Positions 1-7,331 of a DNA stretch of 9,377 bases are shown here, piece after piece. Under the pieces are notes generated by a model. The model was not told where the DNA came from. It ran no database searches and saw nothing but the letters and a program-made list of their open reading frames with translations. The stretch comes from an uncultured Caulobacter sp. (GTDB lineage: Bacteria; Pseudomonadota; Alphaproteobacteria; Caulobacterales; Caulobacteraceae), in contig NZ_CALCDX010000081.1 of assembly GCF_937900395.1 (NCBI RefSeq), forward strand, positions 1 to 9,377, read 5' to 3'. The number at the start of each line of letters is the position of its first letter. Position 1 is the stretch's first letter. The position numbers and the translations under genes are program-made.

Positions 1-556
1 GCACCACCTGGCGGCCGAGGTATTCGGTTTTCATGTCCACGTCCGGGCGGACCTTGATGACCCGTTCGCTGCCGTTGGGCAGCAGCAGGGTGGCGGTGCG
101 CAGGGTGGTGTCCATGCCCTTGACCAGCGCGGTGATCTCCACGGTGTCGGCGGCCAGCAGGCCCGGCTTATCCCCCTGCGGCGCGGTCGCCAGCACGCCG
201 GCGGCGCCATCGTTGGCCACCTCGCCTGGCTGGCGCAGGTAGACGATGCGTTCCTGGGAGGCCACGGCCTTGACCCGGTCGCCCACTTTCAACTGGTCGA
301 AGTTGTGCATCTGTGCGGGGGCGACCAGCGTGCGCTGGTTGCCCAGGTCGTCGCGCAGGGTAAAGGTGCGTTTGGCGCTGTCGATGGCGCTGACGGTGGC
401 CAGCAGCGTCTCGGTTTCCAGTACCGCGCCACCCGGTACGCCCTCGACATAGGCGGCGGTGCGGTCGTAGTCGCTGGCCAGATCATCGTCATGGCTCTGG
501 CAGCCGACCAGCAGGCTGGCGGCCAGGGACAGGGTGAAAGCGCGGGTCAGGTTCAT
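1..556 (-). CDS. Partial outer-membrane lipoprotein with two small beta-domain repeats
   Basis: The reading frame opens at the ATG at 554-556 on the minus strand and runs off the left edge after 185 codons, so the C-terminus is missing. A good Shine-Dalgarno (AAGGAG, 564-569 on the complement) lies 7 bases before the start. The N-terminus is a lipoprotein signal: hydrophobic residues 6-18, then lipobox LVGC with Cys19 as the expected lipidated residue. Gln at +2 fits outer-membrane sorting. Two related segments follow. The first, about residues 50-100, reads ATVSAIDSAKRTFTLRDD and later FDQLKVGDRV. The second, about 138-185, starts VEITALVKGMD and ends near YLGRQVV. This pattern occurs in proteobacterial envelope proteins of unknown function with OB-like or DUF5666-like folds; I infer that fold, it is not proven. 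The start is only 16 bases after the upstream stop at 573, so it probably shares an operon with the gene whose tail lies at 573-785. It belongs to the flanking, non-Caulobacter-like DNA. Confidence 0.75.
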   Translation of the reverse strand, partial: MNLTRAFTLSLAASLLVGCQSHDDDLASDYDRTAAYVEGVPGGAVLETETLLATVSAIDSAKRTFTLRDDLGNQRTLVAPAQMHNFDQLKVGDRVKAVASQERIVYLRQPGEVANDGAAGVLATAPQGDKPGLLAADTVEITALVKGMDTTLRTATLLLPNGSERVIKVRPDVDMKTEYLGRQVV

Positions 557-572
557 GCGGTAGCTCCTTGCT

Positions 573-785
573 TCAGGGATTCAGTGGCTGCGTTTCGCGA
601 ATCTCGTAGACCGCATCATCGGCGCGCATCGGGCGCAAGTGGATCAGGTAGCTGGGTCCGAGGCTGCCGAAGGTCATCTCGCTGAGATTGAAGCGCACAT
701 CGAGCTTCATGTACTTGATCTCGCCCGGTGCCAGGCTGAAATTCTGCTTGATGTCGCGCGGTTCCCACTTGGCCTGGCGGGTCAG
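573..785 (-). pseudogene. C-terminal remnant of an unidentified flank gene, fused to gdh
   Basis: These 70 codons and the stop form the tail of the glutamate dehydrogenase frame but do not resemble that family. Visible features are a PGEIKYMKLDVRFNLSEM stretch, a GPSYLIHLRP stretch and a polar end, YEIRETQPLNP. An alternating beta pattern after a 'PGE' turn is weakly reminiscent of small envelope proteins such as DUF2846, but I would not assign it. The stop lies 16 bases before the lipoprotein start with a strong ribosome-binding site between, so the original gene was probably the upstream partner of that lipoprotein gene. Its own start and 5' portion are not in the window. Confidence 0.6.
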
Positions 786-3700
786 GCCGGTGATGCGGAT
801 GGCGTCGTTGGCCTTGTCGCCGGCGTCGGCGTTGCTCTCGCCCTTGGCCTTCACATAGGTGCCGATACCGCCGAGATAGAGCAGCTCGGCGCGGGCCTTC
901 AGGATCGCGGTCATCAGCTCGGCCGGCGAGACGGCCTCGGCCTTCAGGTCCAGCATGGCGCGGACCTCGGGCGACAGCGGGATGCTCTTCAGGCTGCGGG
1001 CGAAGACGCCGCCGCCCTGCGAGATCTTCGACTTGTCGTAATCCTCCCAGGACGAGCGCGGTAGCTTGAACATCCGGTCGCGCTCGGCCCACGAGACCGC
1101 CGGATCCGGATTGGGATCGAGGAAGATATGGCGGTGGTCGAAGGCGGCCAGCAGCTTGGTCTGCTTGGACAGCAGCATGCCGTTGCCGAACACGTCGCCG
1201 GACATGTCGCCGACGCCGACGGCCGTGAAGGTCTCGGTCTGGATATCCTTGCCCAGCTCGCGGAAGTGGCGCTTGACCGCTTCCCAGGCGCCGCGGGCGG
1301 TGATGCCCATGACCTTGTGGTCATAGCCGACCGAACCGCCCGACGCGAAGGCGTCGCCCAGCCAGAAGCCGTAGTCCTCGGCCACGCCGTTGGCGATGTC
1401 CGAGAAGGTCGCCGTGCCTTTGTCGGCGGCGACGACCAGATAGGGATCCTGTCCGTCGTGTACGACCACCGAGGCCGGCGGAACGACCTCGTTATCGGCG
1501 TTGATGTTGTCGGTCAGGTCCAGGAGGCCCGACAGGAAGGTCTTGTAGGCGCGGATCGCCTCGGCCTGGATCGCGTCGCGATCACCGCCGCGCGGCAGCT
1601 GCTTGGGATAGAAGCCGCCCTTGGAGCCGACCGGCACGATCACCGCGTTCTTGACCTGCTGGGCCTTCACCAGGCCCAGGACCTCGGTGCGGAAGTCGTC
1701 GCGGCGATCGGACCAGCGCAGGCCGCCGCGCGCCACCGGGCCAAAGCGCAGGTGCACGCCCTCGATATGCGGCGCCGAGACATAGATCTCGCGGAAGGGC
1801 TTGGGCGCCGGAAGGTCTTCCAGCTCGCGGGAGGCGATCTTGAAGCTGATATAGGGCTTGGGGCCGCCATCGGCCGCCGGCTGGTAGAAGTTCGTCCGCT
1901 GGATCGCGCCGACCAGGGCGGCCAAGCGGCGCAGGACGCGGTCGGCGTCCAGGCTTTCGACGGCCTGCAGGGCCTCGACGATCTTGGCTTCGACGGCCTT
2001 GGCCTGGGTCGTGCGCGCCTTCAGGTCGCTGGCGATCGCCGGGTCGAACTTGACGCGGAAGAGGTCGAGGATCAGGCGCGTGACGGCCGGATGGTCGCGC
2101 AGCGCGGCTTCCTGCACTTGCTGACTGGGATCCAGGCCCGACTGCTGGCGATAGCGCGCCAGGGCGCGGATCAGCGCCGCCTCGCGCCAGCCGACGGCCA
2201 GTTCGAGCACGATGCGGTTGAAGCCGTCGTTCTCGGCCAGACCGGTCCAGATCGCGATGAAGGCGTCCTCGAAGGCCTGACGGATCTCGTCGAACACGAT
2301 GTGCTCGCCGGCGGGGTCGTCCAGCACGAACTCATGGACCCAGACCGAGTGCGGGCCGTCGAGCTCGTAGATGCTCAGGCGGAAGCCGTCCTCGATCAGA
2401 GCCTTCAGCCCCATGCGCTCCAGGATCGGCAACACTTCGGCCAGAGGCGCCGCGGCGCCGCGCAGGTAGAGCTTGAACCGGAAGGTGCGAGCGTCGTCCT
2501 CCGCCCGGCGGAAGGCGCGCACGCGCGGTTGCGTGTCGGGGGCCAGCGTCTCGATGACGTCGATGTCCAGCAGCGCTTCCTGGGCGTCATATTGGTCGCG
2601 ATAGCCCGGCGGGAAGGCGCGGCCGTATTTGGCCAGCAAGGCGCGAACGCCGCCGGCCGGTGCGCCGCCGGCGCGGACTACCGCCTCGAACCGGTCTTCC
2701 CAGGTGAGCGCCGTATCGGCGATGCGGGATTCCACCCGCGCCAGGTCGGGCTCGGGGTGGTCGCCCGGGGTGACCTCGATGATGAATTGAGCCCGGGCCA
2801 AGGGGGCGTCGGAAATTTCCGGATAGTATTCCAGCACCTTGCCGTCGTAGGCGTCGGCCAGGATCGCGCCCGCCCGCTCGCAGACCTCGGTGTCGAAGCG
2901 CTCGCGCGGAATGTAGACCAGCACTGAAGCGAAGCGGTCGAACGGATCCATGCGGGCGAACAGCCGCACGCGCGGCCGGTCGATCAGGTGCAGGACCCCC
3001 AGCGCCATCGACAGCAGCGTATCCTCGCTGGTCTGGAACAGCTCGTCGCGCGGCCAGGTCTCGAGGATGTTGCGCAGGCGCTTTTCGTTGTGGCTGCCCG
3101 GCGCCTTGGCCGCCCGGCGCATGATCCGCGCCACGCGGTGCCGGATCAGGGGCACTTCGCTGGCGGGCGTCTCATAGGCCTCGGCGGTGAACAGGCCGAC
3201 GAACCGCACTTCGCCCGAGGGCTTGCCGTCCGCGCCGTAGCGGCGCACGCCGACATAGTCCATGAAGCCACGACGGTGGACGCGCGAGCGCAGGTTGGAC
3301 TTGGCGACCACGACGGGCGTTCCCGTCTCGAGCTGCCGGCGCAGTTGGGCGGACAGGATCGCGGGTTCGTGCGTCCGGCGCAGCACCGCCCGCGTCGAGT
3401 CCTTCAGGACCCCAAGGCCGGCTTCCGCTTCGTAGAGAGGTTCTTCGGCGGCGTAGCCGCCGTCGGCCGAGCGGGGATACTCGTAGACCCGCGCGCCGAG
3501 AAAGACGAAGTTGTCATTCTCGAGCCAGCGCAGGAAGGCGAGCTCCTCCTGGCGGCCTTCTTCGCTGGTGACGCCGGGGCTGGCGGACAGCTCGCCGATC
3601 GCGCGATGCATGAGTTCGCGCATGGCCTTGAAGTCGCCGACGGCGCGGCGGACGTCGAACAGAGTCTCGCGCACCTGTTCCAGCAGCAACTCGGCGCGGT

Positions 3701-4130
3701 CCTCACCGACGGGATCGAGGTGGACCTGGATCAGCGATCGACCGATCCCGTCGATCTCGACAACGGGGTGGAACATGGCCCGGACCCGGAAGCCGCTTTC
3801 GGTGATCTCGCCCATGACGCTGTCGACCAGAAACGGGCGATCCAGCTGGACGATCTCGAGCAGGTCGCGACCGGACGCGCCTTCGCCGACCGACCGGAGG
3901 CGGACGGCCGGCTGGTCGCCGGTCACTCCGACCGCGAAATCCCAGAATTCGACAAGCGATGCGGCGGCGGCCGGCGCCGACAGGACGGGCGCGTCCTCTA
4001 CGGCCCAGTCGGCGTCGACCTGGGCCAAAAAGTCGCGCTCCGCCAGGGAGAGCTCCTGGACAGTCTTCCCGCGTGTCTGAGCGTAGGCGGCGGCCAGGTT
4101 GTGGTTTGGGTCAATCTTTACGCCGCTCAT
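573..4130 (-). CDS. gdhZ: NAD-specific glutamate dehydrogenase (large L-GDH180 type), C-terminally truncated and fused to a foreign tail
   Basis: The product has 1185 residues. Residues 1-1115 match the giant bacterial NAD-glutamate dehydrogenases (about 1580-1620 residues in alphaproteobacteria), which deaminate glutamate to 2-oxoglutarate and ammonia in the cytosol. Residues 1 to about 700 are the long regulatory ACT-like and helical region. The catalytic domain follows, with RFGPVARGGLRWSDRRDDFR, then LVKAQQVKNAVIVPVGSKGG (lysines 822, 827 and 837), NADNEVVPP near 880, AADKGTATFSDIAN near 900, and the glycine-rich VGVGDMSGDVFGNGML near 975 expected for NAD binding. The family sequence is followed up to NDAIRITG (Gly1115, codon 786-788). 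The next 70 residues (LTRQAKWEPRDI onward) are unrelated. The usual continuation with a GEGANLG-type motif and about 490 C-terminal residues is absent, so activity is unlikely. The start ATG at 4128-4130 has AGGAAG just upstream. The symbol follows Caulobacter GdhZ; the family is certain, the host less so. Long open frames antisense to it are GC shadows. Confidence 0.9.
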   Translation of the reverse strand: MSGVKIDPNHNLAAAYAQTRGKTVQELSLAERDFLAQVDADWAVEDAPVLSAPAAAASLVEFWDFAVGVTGDQPAVRLRSVGEGASGRDLLEIVQLDRPFLVDSVMGEITESGFRVRAMFHPVVEIDGIGRSLIQVHLDPVGEDRAELLLEQVRETLFDVRRAVGDFKAMRELMHRAIGELSASPGVTSEEGRQEELAFLRWLENDNFVFLGARVYEYPRSADGGYAAEEPLYEAEAGLGVLKDSTRAVLRRTHEPAILSAQLRRQLETGTPVVVAKSNLRSRVHRRGFMDYVGVRRYGADGKPSGEVRFVGLFTAEAYETPASEVPLIRHRVARIMRRAAKAPGSHNEKRLRNILETWPRDELFQTSEDTLLSMALGVLHLIDRPRVRLFARMDPFDRFASVLVYIPRERFDTEVCERAGAILADAYDGKVLEYYPEISDAPLARAQFIIEVTPGDHPEPDLARVESRIADTALTWEDRFEAVVRAGGAPAGGVRALLAKYGRAFPPGYRDQYDAQEALLDIDVIETLAPDTQPRVRAFRRAEDDARTFRFKLYLRGAAAPLAEVLPILERMGLKALIEDGFRLSIYELDGPHSVWVHEFVLDDPAGEHIVFDEIRQAFEDAFIAIWTGLAENDGFNRIVLELAVGWREAALIRALARYRQQSGLDPSQQVQEAALRDHPAVTRLILDLFRVKFDPAIASDLKARTTQAKAVEAKIVEALQAVESLDADRVLRRLAALVGAIQRTNFYQPAADGGPKPYISFKIASRELEDLPAPKPFREIYVSAPHIEGVHLRFGPVARGGLRWSDRRDDFRTEVLGLVKAQQVKNAVIVPVGSKGGFYPKQLPRGGDRDAIQAEAIRAYKTFLSGLLDLTDNINADNEVVPPASVVVHDGQDPYLVVAADKGTATFSDIANGVAEDYGFWLGDAFASGGSVGYDHKVMGITARGAWEAVKRHFRELGKDIQTETFTAVGVGDMSGDVFGNGMLLSKQTKLLAAFDHRHIFLDPNPDPAVSWAERDRMFKLPRSSWEDYDKSKISQGGGVFARSLKSIPLSPEVRAMLDLKAEAVSPAELMTAILKARAELLYLGGIGTYVKAKGESNADAGDKANDAIRITGLTRQAKWEPRDIKQNFSLAPGEIKYMKLDVRFNLSEMTFGSLGPSYLIHLRPMRADDAVYEIRETQPLNP
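786..791. other. Left chimeric junction (gdh / unidentified gene)
   Basis: On the minus strand the glutamate dehydrogenase family sequence is intact through the Gly codon at 786-788 and ceases to match directly after it. The reading frame continues without a stop into the foreign tail. No transposon end, direct repeat or attachment-like sequence is visible at the switch. The exact base is uncertain by a few positions because shared bases cannot be told apart without the two parental sequences. Confidence 0.65.
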
Positions 4131-4157
4131 GCCGCTTCCTCAAAAATTTTTCCGACC

Positions 4158-4185
4158 TACCTAGCGGAGAAAGGTAAAAACTCAA
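4158..4185 (-). promoter_or_regulatory. Candidate gdh promoter
   Basis: On the minus strand TTGAGT (4180-4185) is followed after 14 bases by GCTAGGTA (4158-4165). This resembles the Caulobacter housekeeping promoter (TTGaCg, 10-14 base spacer, GCTAnAwC). It would start transcription near 4150, giving a short leader with GAGGAAG ahead of the gdh ATG. It was found by eye, with mismatches in both boxes. Confidence 0.35.
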
Positions 4186-4217
4186 CGCATATGCGGAGAA
4201 TCAGCCGCCTTTCGGTC

Positions 4218-4247
4218 TCGCCGGATCGCTCGCCGGATCGCTCGCCG
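4218..4247. repeat. 12-bp direct repeat, 2.5 copies
   Basis: The unit TCGCCGGATCGC occurs at 4218-4229 and again at 4230-4241, followed by a half copy TCGCCG at 4242-4247. It lies just upstream of the candidate gdh promoter. It may be an operator for a dimeric regulator or simply slippage in GC-rich spacer DNA; nothing else supports either reading. Confidence 0.6.
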
Positions 4248-4339
4248 TCAAGGAGCCGACGGCGCAGCTTTAAAGCGTAGCGCGCGGGCGAAAGCTTGTC
4301 GTTAACGGCTGGCCAAAAAGGGGCGCGCTGAAACGGAAA

Positions 4340-4367
4340 CGCCGCCGGCTGGGGGAAGCCGGCGGCG
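4340..4367 (-). terminator. GC hairpin, likely terminator of the AI-2E gene
   Basis: A perfect 10-bp stem (4340-4349 pairs with 4358-4367) closes an 8-base loop. Read on the minus strand, the stem is followed by TTTCCGTTTC. It lies about 135 bases after the AI-2E stop and before the gdh promoter region. The T tract is interrupted, so termination efficiency is uncertain. Confidence 0.5.
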
Positions 4368-4501
4368 CGGGCCCGCTGGGGGATGCGGGCGTTTTCCGCT
4401 TCGATGGCGGCGGCCTTGCCGGCCGCGATCGGCGGGGGTCCGGGTGGGGGAGCCGGACTAACCCTAGATAGGGGCTTGTCGCGTCCGTTTAAGAGGCGGC
4501 T

Positions 4502-5602
4502 TCACTTCTTTCGCGAGCGTGCGGCCTCATGCGGCTTGGCCGCCCCTAGGCGTTCGCCTTCGGGGTCGCCGTCCTCGGACAGCAAGATGGCGATCCAGCG
4601 CGAGCCCTCGAACTGGGCCAGGATCAGCATGACCGCCACGGTCAGAGGCGTGGACAGGAACATGCCCGGTACGCCCCATAGGGCTCCCCAGACGGCCAGA
4701 GACAAAAGCACCACCGTCGGGTCCATGTTCAGGCTGTCGCCTTGCATACGGGGCAGGACCACGTTGCCGACCACGAAGAAGATGCCTTGCAGGGCCAGGA
4801 ATAGGATGATCGCCGGCCAGAAGCTGTCGGGGAACTGCACCAGGGCGAACAGGGGCGGCATGAAGCAGCCGATCGCGCCGCCCAGGATCGGGATGTAGGC
4901 GGCCAGGAAAATCAGGAACGCCCAGAAGAAGGCGTTGTCCAGCCGCACCAGCATCATCACCACCCAGGCGGCTACGGCGATCATCAGGCCGGTGACCGTT
5001 TGGATCCACAGATACTGTTCCACCCCGTCGCGGATGCGCTGGAACAGCTTCATGTTCTGCTCGCGCTCGGCATGCTGCGGGAAAAGCGAGACGATCTTGC
5101 GCGCAAAGCCTCGCCGCGAGGCGATGATGAAGCCCAGATAGATCAGCACCAGCACGGCGCTGGAGGCGAAGTTGCCGAACGATTGCGCGGCCTGGCCGAT
5201 GTAGCGTTGCGGATTCAGTTCGTTGATCAGGCCGCCGACAGTGGGGGCCACATGAATGCCAACCGCGTGAGCGGCCCTGGCGATGATGTCGTTCAGGCGC
5301 GGCGCGTAGTCCTTCAGCTGGTCGAAGAAGTCGCGCCCGTTCTCGATGACCACCCAGAACGAGGCGCCGAACAGCAGGACGGAGATGACGACCGCGGCGG
5401 GCAAGGCGACGCGGGCCGGCACGCCGGGCACGCGCGCCGTCAGCACCCGGGCGAAGCTATCGATCATCACGGCCAGGAACACGGCCAGGGCCAGCGGGGT
5501 CAGAATGTCCTGCATCCAGTAGAGCGCCGCTCCACCCGCAATGACGGCCAGGAACACCACGGCGTTTCGAGTTGTGACGGGGGGCGGGGCTCGGGTGGGC
5601 AT
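4502..5602 (-). CDS. AI-2E family transporter (putative permease)
   Basis: This 366-residue integral inner-membrane protein is of the AI-2E/UPF0118 family. Members export small molecules or act as ion/proton antiporters; the substrate cannot be told from sequence. About eight membrane segments are visible: roughly 13-29, 32-48, 66-86, 142-162, 200-219, 222-250, 260-285 and 297-330. A soluble helical region (about 88-140) lies between the third and fourth. The family signatures are in place: AAYIPILGG near 235-242, GNVVLPRMQGDSLNMDP near 279-295, and ALWGVPGMFLSTPL near 307-320. The C-terminus is short and charged (ends RSRKK). The ATG at 5600-5602 is preferred. A longer frame begins at a TTG at 5683, but its extra 27 residues are not family-like and overlap the promoter region of the divergent gene. 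No strong Shine-Dalgarno is seen at 5602 (only GAAG directly adjacent). The gene is divergent from the ATPase gene. Confidence 0.87.
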   Translation of the reverse strand: MPTRAPPPVTTRNAVVFLAVIAGGAALYWMQDILTPLALAVFLAVMIDSFARVLTARVPGVPARVALPAAVVISVLLFGASFWVVIENGRDFFDQLKDYAPRLNDIIARAAHAVGIHVAPTVGGLINELNPQRYIGQAAQSFGNFASSAVLVLIYLGFIIASRRGFARKIVSLFPQHAEREQNMKLFQRIRDGVEQYLWIQTVTGLMIAVAAWVVMMLVRLDNAFFWAFLIFLAAYIPILGGAIGCFMPPLFALVQFPDSFWPAIILFLALQGIFFVVGNVVLPRMQGDSLNMDPTVVLLSLAVWGALWGVPGMFLSTPLTVAVMLILAQFEGSRWIAILLSEDGDPEGERLGAAKPHEAARSRKK

Positions 5603-5645
5603 CTTCAAGGGCTCTACGGAAGCGTGGGGACATCGCCCATCACGA

Positions 5646-5674
5646 TTGGCTGCGCTCAAGGCCCCGGCTAGGGT
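5646..5674 (+). promoter_or_regulatory. Candidate promoter of the HerA-like ATPase gene
   Basis: In the 92-bp divergent spacer, TTGGCT (5646-5651) is followed after 15 bases by GCTAGGGT (5667-5674), close to the Caulobacter housekeeping pattern. Transcription would start near 5681, immediately before AGGAG (5683-5687), which lies 7 bases ahead of the ATG at 5695. The leader would be very short. The assignment is by eye. Confidence 0.28.
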
Positions 5675-5694
5675 CCAGGACAAGGAGATTACTC

Positions 5695-7170
5695 ATGCCG
5701 CTGGCCATCGGTGACAACCAGATCCTTCTCGGGCTTGGAGAAAGCCCGGTCACACAACGCCTGGATCGCGCGAATCGCCATGGCTTCGTCGCGGGAGCCA
5801 CAGGAACAGGCAAGACGGTCACCTTGCAGGTCATGGCCCAAGCCTTTTCGGACGCCGGAGTGCCGGTGTTCGCCGCCGATGTGAAGGGCGACCTGTCGGG
5901 CTTGGCGATGCCGGGAGCGCCAAACGAGAAGATGCTGGCGCGCGCCGCCGCGATGGATCTGGCCTTGGCGCCGACCGCGCCGCCGATGATCTTCTGGGAC
6001 CTCTTCGGACAGAAGGGACATCCGATCCGCGCGACGATCTCCGAAATGGGACCGCTGTTGCTGTCCCGCCTTCTGGAGTTGAACGACGTGCAGGAAGGGG
6101 TCCTGACGATCGTCTTCCATGTGGCCGATCAGGAGGGCCTGCTCCTGCTAGACCTCAAGGACCTGCAGGCGGCGCTGAAATACGTGGCGGACCACGCGGA
6201 CGAGATCGGCACGCAGTACGGAAACGTGTCCGCCGCGACCGTCGGCGCGATCCAGCGCAAACTTCTGGCTCTCCAAACCCAGGGCGCCGAGGCCTTCTTC
6301 GGCGAGCCGGCCCTCGATCTCGCAGACTTGATGCGCACCGACACGGCGGGCCGGGGCTATGTCAGCCTCCTGGCCGCCGACCGGCTGATCCAGTCACCGA
6401 AGCTCTACGCGACCTTCCTGATGTGGTTGCTGTCGGAAATGTTCGAGATCCTGCCGGAGGTCGGCGATCCGGAGAAGCCCAGGCTCGTGTTCTTCTTCGA
6501 CGAAGCCCACCTGCTGTTCAACGACGCGCCCAAGGCCTTGCTCGAGAAAATCGAGCAGGTGGTGCGGCTGATCCGCTCCAAGGGCGTGGGCGTATATTTC
6601 GTGACCCAGAATCCCGCCGACATTCCCGACGCGGTGCTGGGCCAGCTCGGCGCCCGGGTCCAGCACGCCCTGCGAGCCTATACCCCGGCCGATCAGAAGG
6701 GCCTGAAGGCGGCGGCTCAGTCATTCAGGAGCAATCCCGGCTTCGACACGGCCGAGGCGATCCAGGCGCTTGGCGTCGGCGAGGCCCTCGTCTCGACCCT
6801 CGATGAGAAGGGCGCGCCGCAAATCGTCCAGAAGACGCTGATCCGTCCGCCCGCGTCGCGCCTTGGTCCCATCACGCCTCAAGAGCGCGCCGCGGTTCAA
6901 GGCCAGAGCCCGGTAAGAGGGATTTACGACGAACCGATGGATCGCGACTCCGCTTACGAGATCCTGCAAGGCCGGGCTCGGCAGGCGCAGCTCCAGGCGA
7001 GGGAAAAAGAGCGCGAACTGGGGAGGGATGACGTGGGCGGCCGCCGCGCTTCCAATCGGCAGACCATGGCGGAGGCGTTCGCCGTAACGCTCGTGCGAAC
7101 CGTCGCGTCTCAGGCCGGGCGGGAGCTGATGCGCGGCCTTCTCGGCGGCCTCACGCGACGGCGGCGATAG
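5695..7170 (+). CDS. HerA/YjgR-like ATPase (DUF853 family)
   Basis: The product has 491 residues and resembles the DUF853 group of HerA/FtsK-type P-loop ATPases (E. coli YjgR, about 500 residues). These are predicted DNA-translocating or helicase-like hexamers; the cellular role of the YjgR group is not established. Walker A is GATGTGKT at residues 34-41. Walker B is RLVFFFDEAH at 263-272, with Asp269 and Glu270 as metal-binding and catalytic candidates. A conserved YFVTQNPADIPDAVLGQLG segment follows at about 301-319, then RAYTPADQKGLKAAA, and RPPASRLGPITPQER near 385. The C-terminal ~50 residues are basic, ending GLLGGLTRRRR, as in YjgR. The start is supported by AGGAG seven bases upstream. 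It appears full-length and intact. Unlike archaeal HerA, no NurA nuclease gene is adjacent. The divergent AI-2E neighbour gives no functional hint. Confidence 0.88.
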   Translation: MPLAIGDNQILLGLGESPVTQRLDRANRHGFVAGATGTGKTVTLQVMAQAFSDAGVPVFAADVKGDLSGLAMPGAPNEKMLARAAAMDLALAPTAPPMIFWDLFGQKGHPIRATISEMGPLLLSRLLELNDVQEGVLTIVFHVADQEGLLLLDLKDLQAALKYVADHADEIGTQYGNVSAATVGAIQRKLLALQTQGAEAFFGEPALDLADLMRTDTAGRGYVSLLAADRLIQSPKLYATFLMWLLSEMFEILPEVGDPEKPRLVFFFDEAHLLFNDAPKALLEKIEQVVRLIRSKGVGVYFVTQNPADIPDAVLGQLGARVQHALRAYTPADQKGLKAAAQSFRSNPGFDTAEAIQALGVGEALVSTLDEKGAPQIVQKTLIRPPASRLGPITPQERAAVQGQSPVRGIYDEPMDRDSAYEILQGRARQAQLQAREKERELGRDDVGGRRASNRQTMAEAFAVTLVRTVASQAGRELMRGLLGGLTRRRR

Positions 7171-7257
7171 GTCGGCGCCATGCGCTGTCGGCGGGCGATT
7201 TCGCGATGCGGGGGCGTTTCGTGGCGGCGTGTTGAGGGGCGAGCGTGACGGCGCGGC

Positions 7258-7284
7258 TTGCCTCCGCTTCGCGATTGCTGGAAT
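7258..7284 (+). promoter_or_regulatory. Candidate ugd promoter
   Basis: TTGCCT (7258-7263) is followed after 13 bases by GCTGGAAT (7277-7284), again close to the Caulobacter housekeeping pattern. Transcription would start near 7290, about 40 bases before the ugd ATG. It was found by eye and the -35 box is imperfect. Confidence 0.3.
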
Positions 7285-7290
7285 AGGCGA

Positions 7291-7314
7291 GGCGCCGCGA
7301 ACGATGGCGGCGCC
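7291..7314 (+). promoter_or_regulatory. Leader hairpin upstream of ugd
   Basis: GGCGCCGC (7291-7298) pairs perfectly with GCGGCGCC (7307-7314) around an 8-base loop. If the candidate promoter is right, this stem forms at the very 5' end of the mRNA, leaving 17 bases before the ATG. No T tract follows, so it is not a simple terminator. It may stabilise the message or affect initiation; that is inference. Confidence 0.4.
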
Positions 7315-7331
7315 CAGATCATGGTGGTTCG

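Larger units (their letters stand above)
4131..4501. other. 371-bp intergenic region between AI-2E gene and gdh
   Basis: This region lies downstream of the AI-2E gene and upstream of gdh, both on the minus strand. It holds a candidate gdh promoter (4158-4185), a short AT-rich patch with AAAAATTTTT at 4142-4151, a 12-bp direct repeat (4218-4247), a 6-bp-stem hairpin (4244-4249 with 4258-4263) and a strong GC hairpin (4340-4367). The open frames crossing it lack convincing starts or recognisable products, so I see no gene here. Confidence 0.7.

Noticed and set aside
1128..2927. 599-codon open frame antisense to gdh
   Set aside because: It lies entirely opposite a well-matched catalytic gene; its composition (rich in Gly, Ala, Asp, Val, His and Gln) and lack of any recognisable domain are typical of a high-GC antisense shadow.
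2988..4280. 430-codon open frame antisense to the gdh N-terminal region
   Set aside because: It is a second antisense shadow in GC-rich DNA, with no domain and no credible ribosome-binding site.
4383..4898. 171-codon plus-strand frame over the spacer and the AI-2E 3' end
   Set aside because: Most of it is antisense to the transporter gene, and the low-complexity product is unrecognised.
5603..5683. 27-residue N-terminal extension of the AI-2E protein from a TTG start
   Set aside because: The extension is not family-like and runs through the divergent promoter region; the ATG at 5602 directly precedes the first membrane segment.
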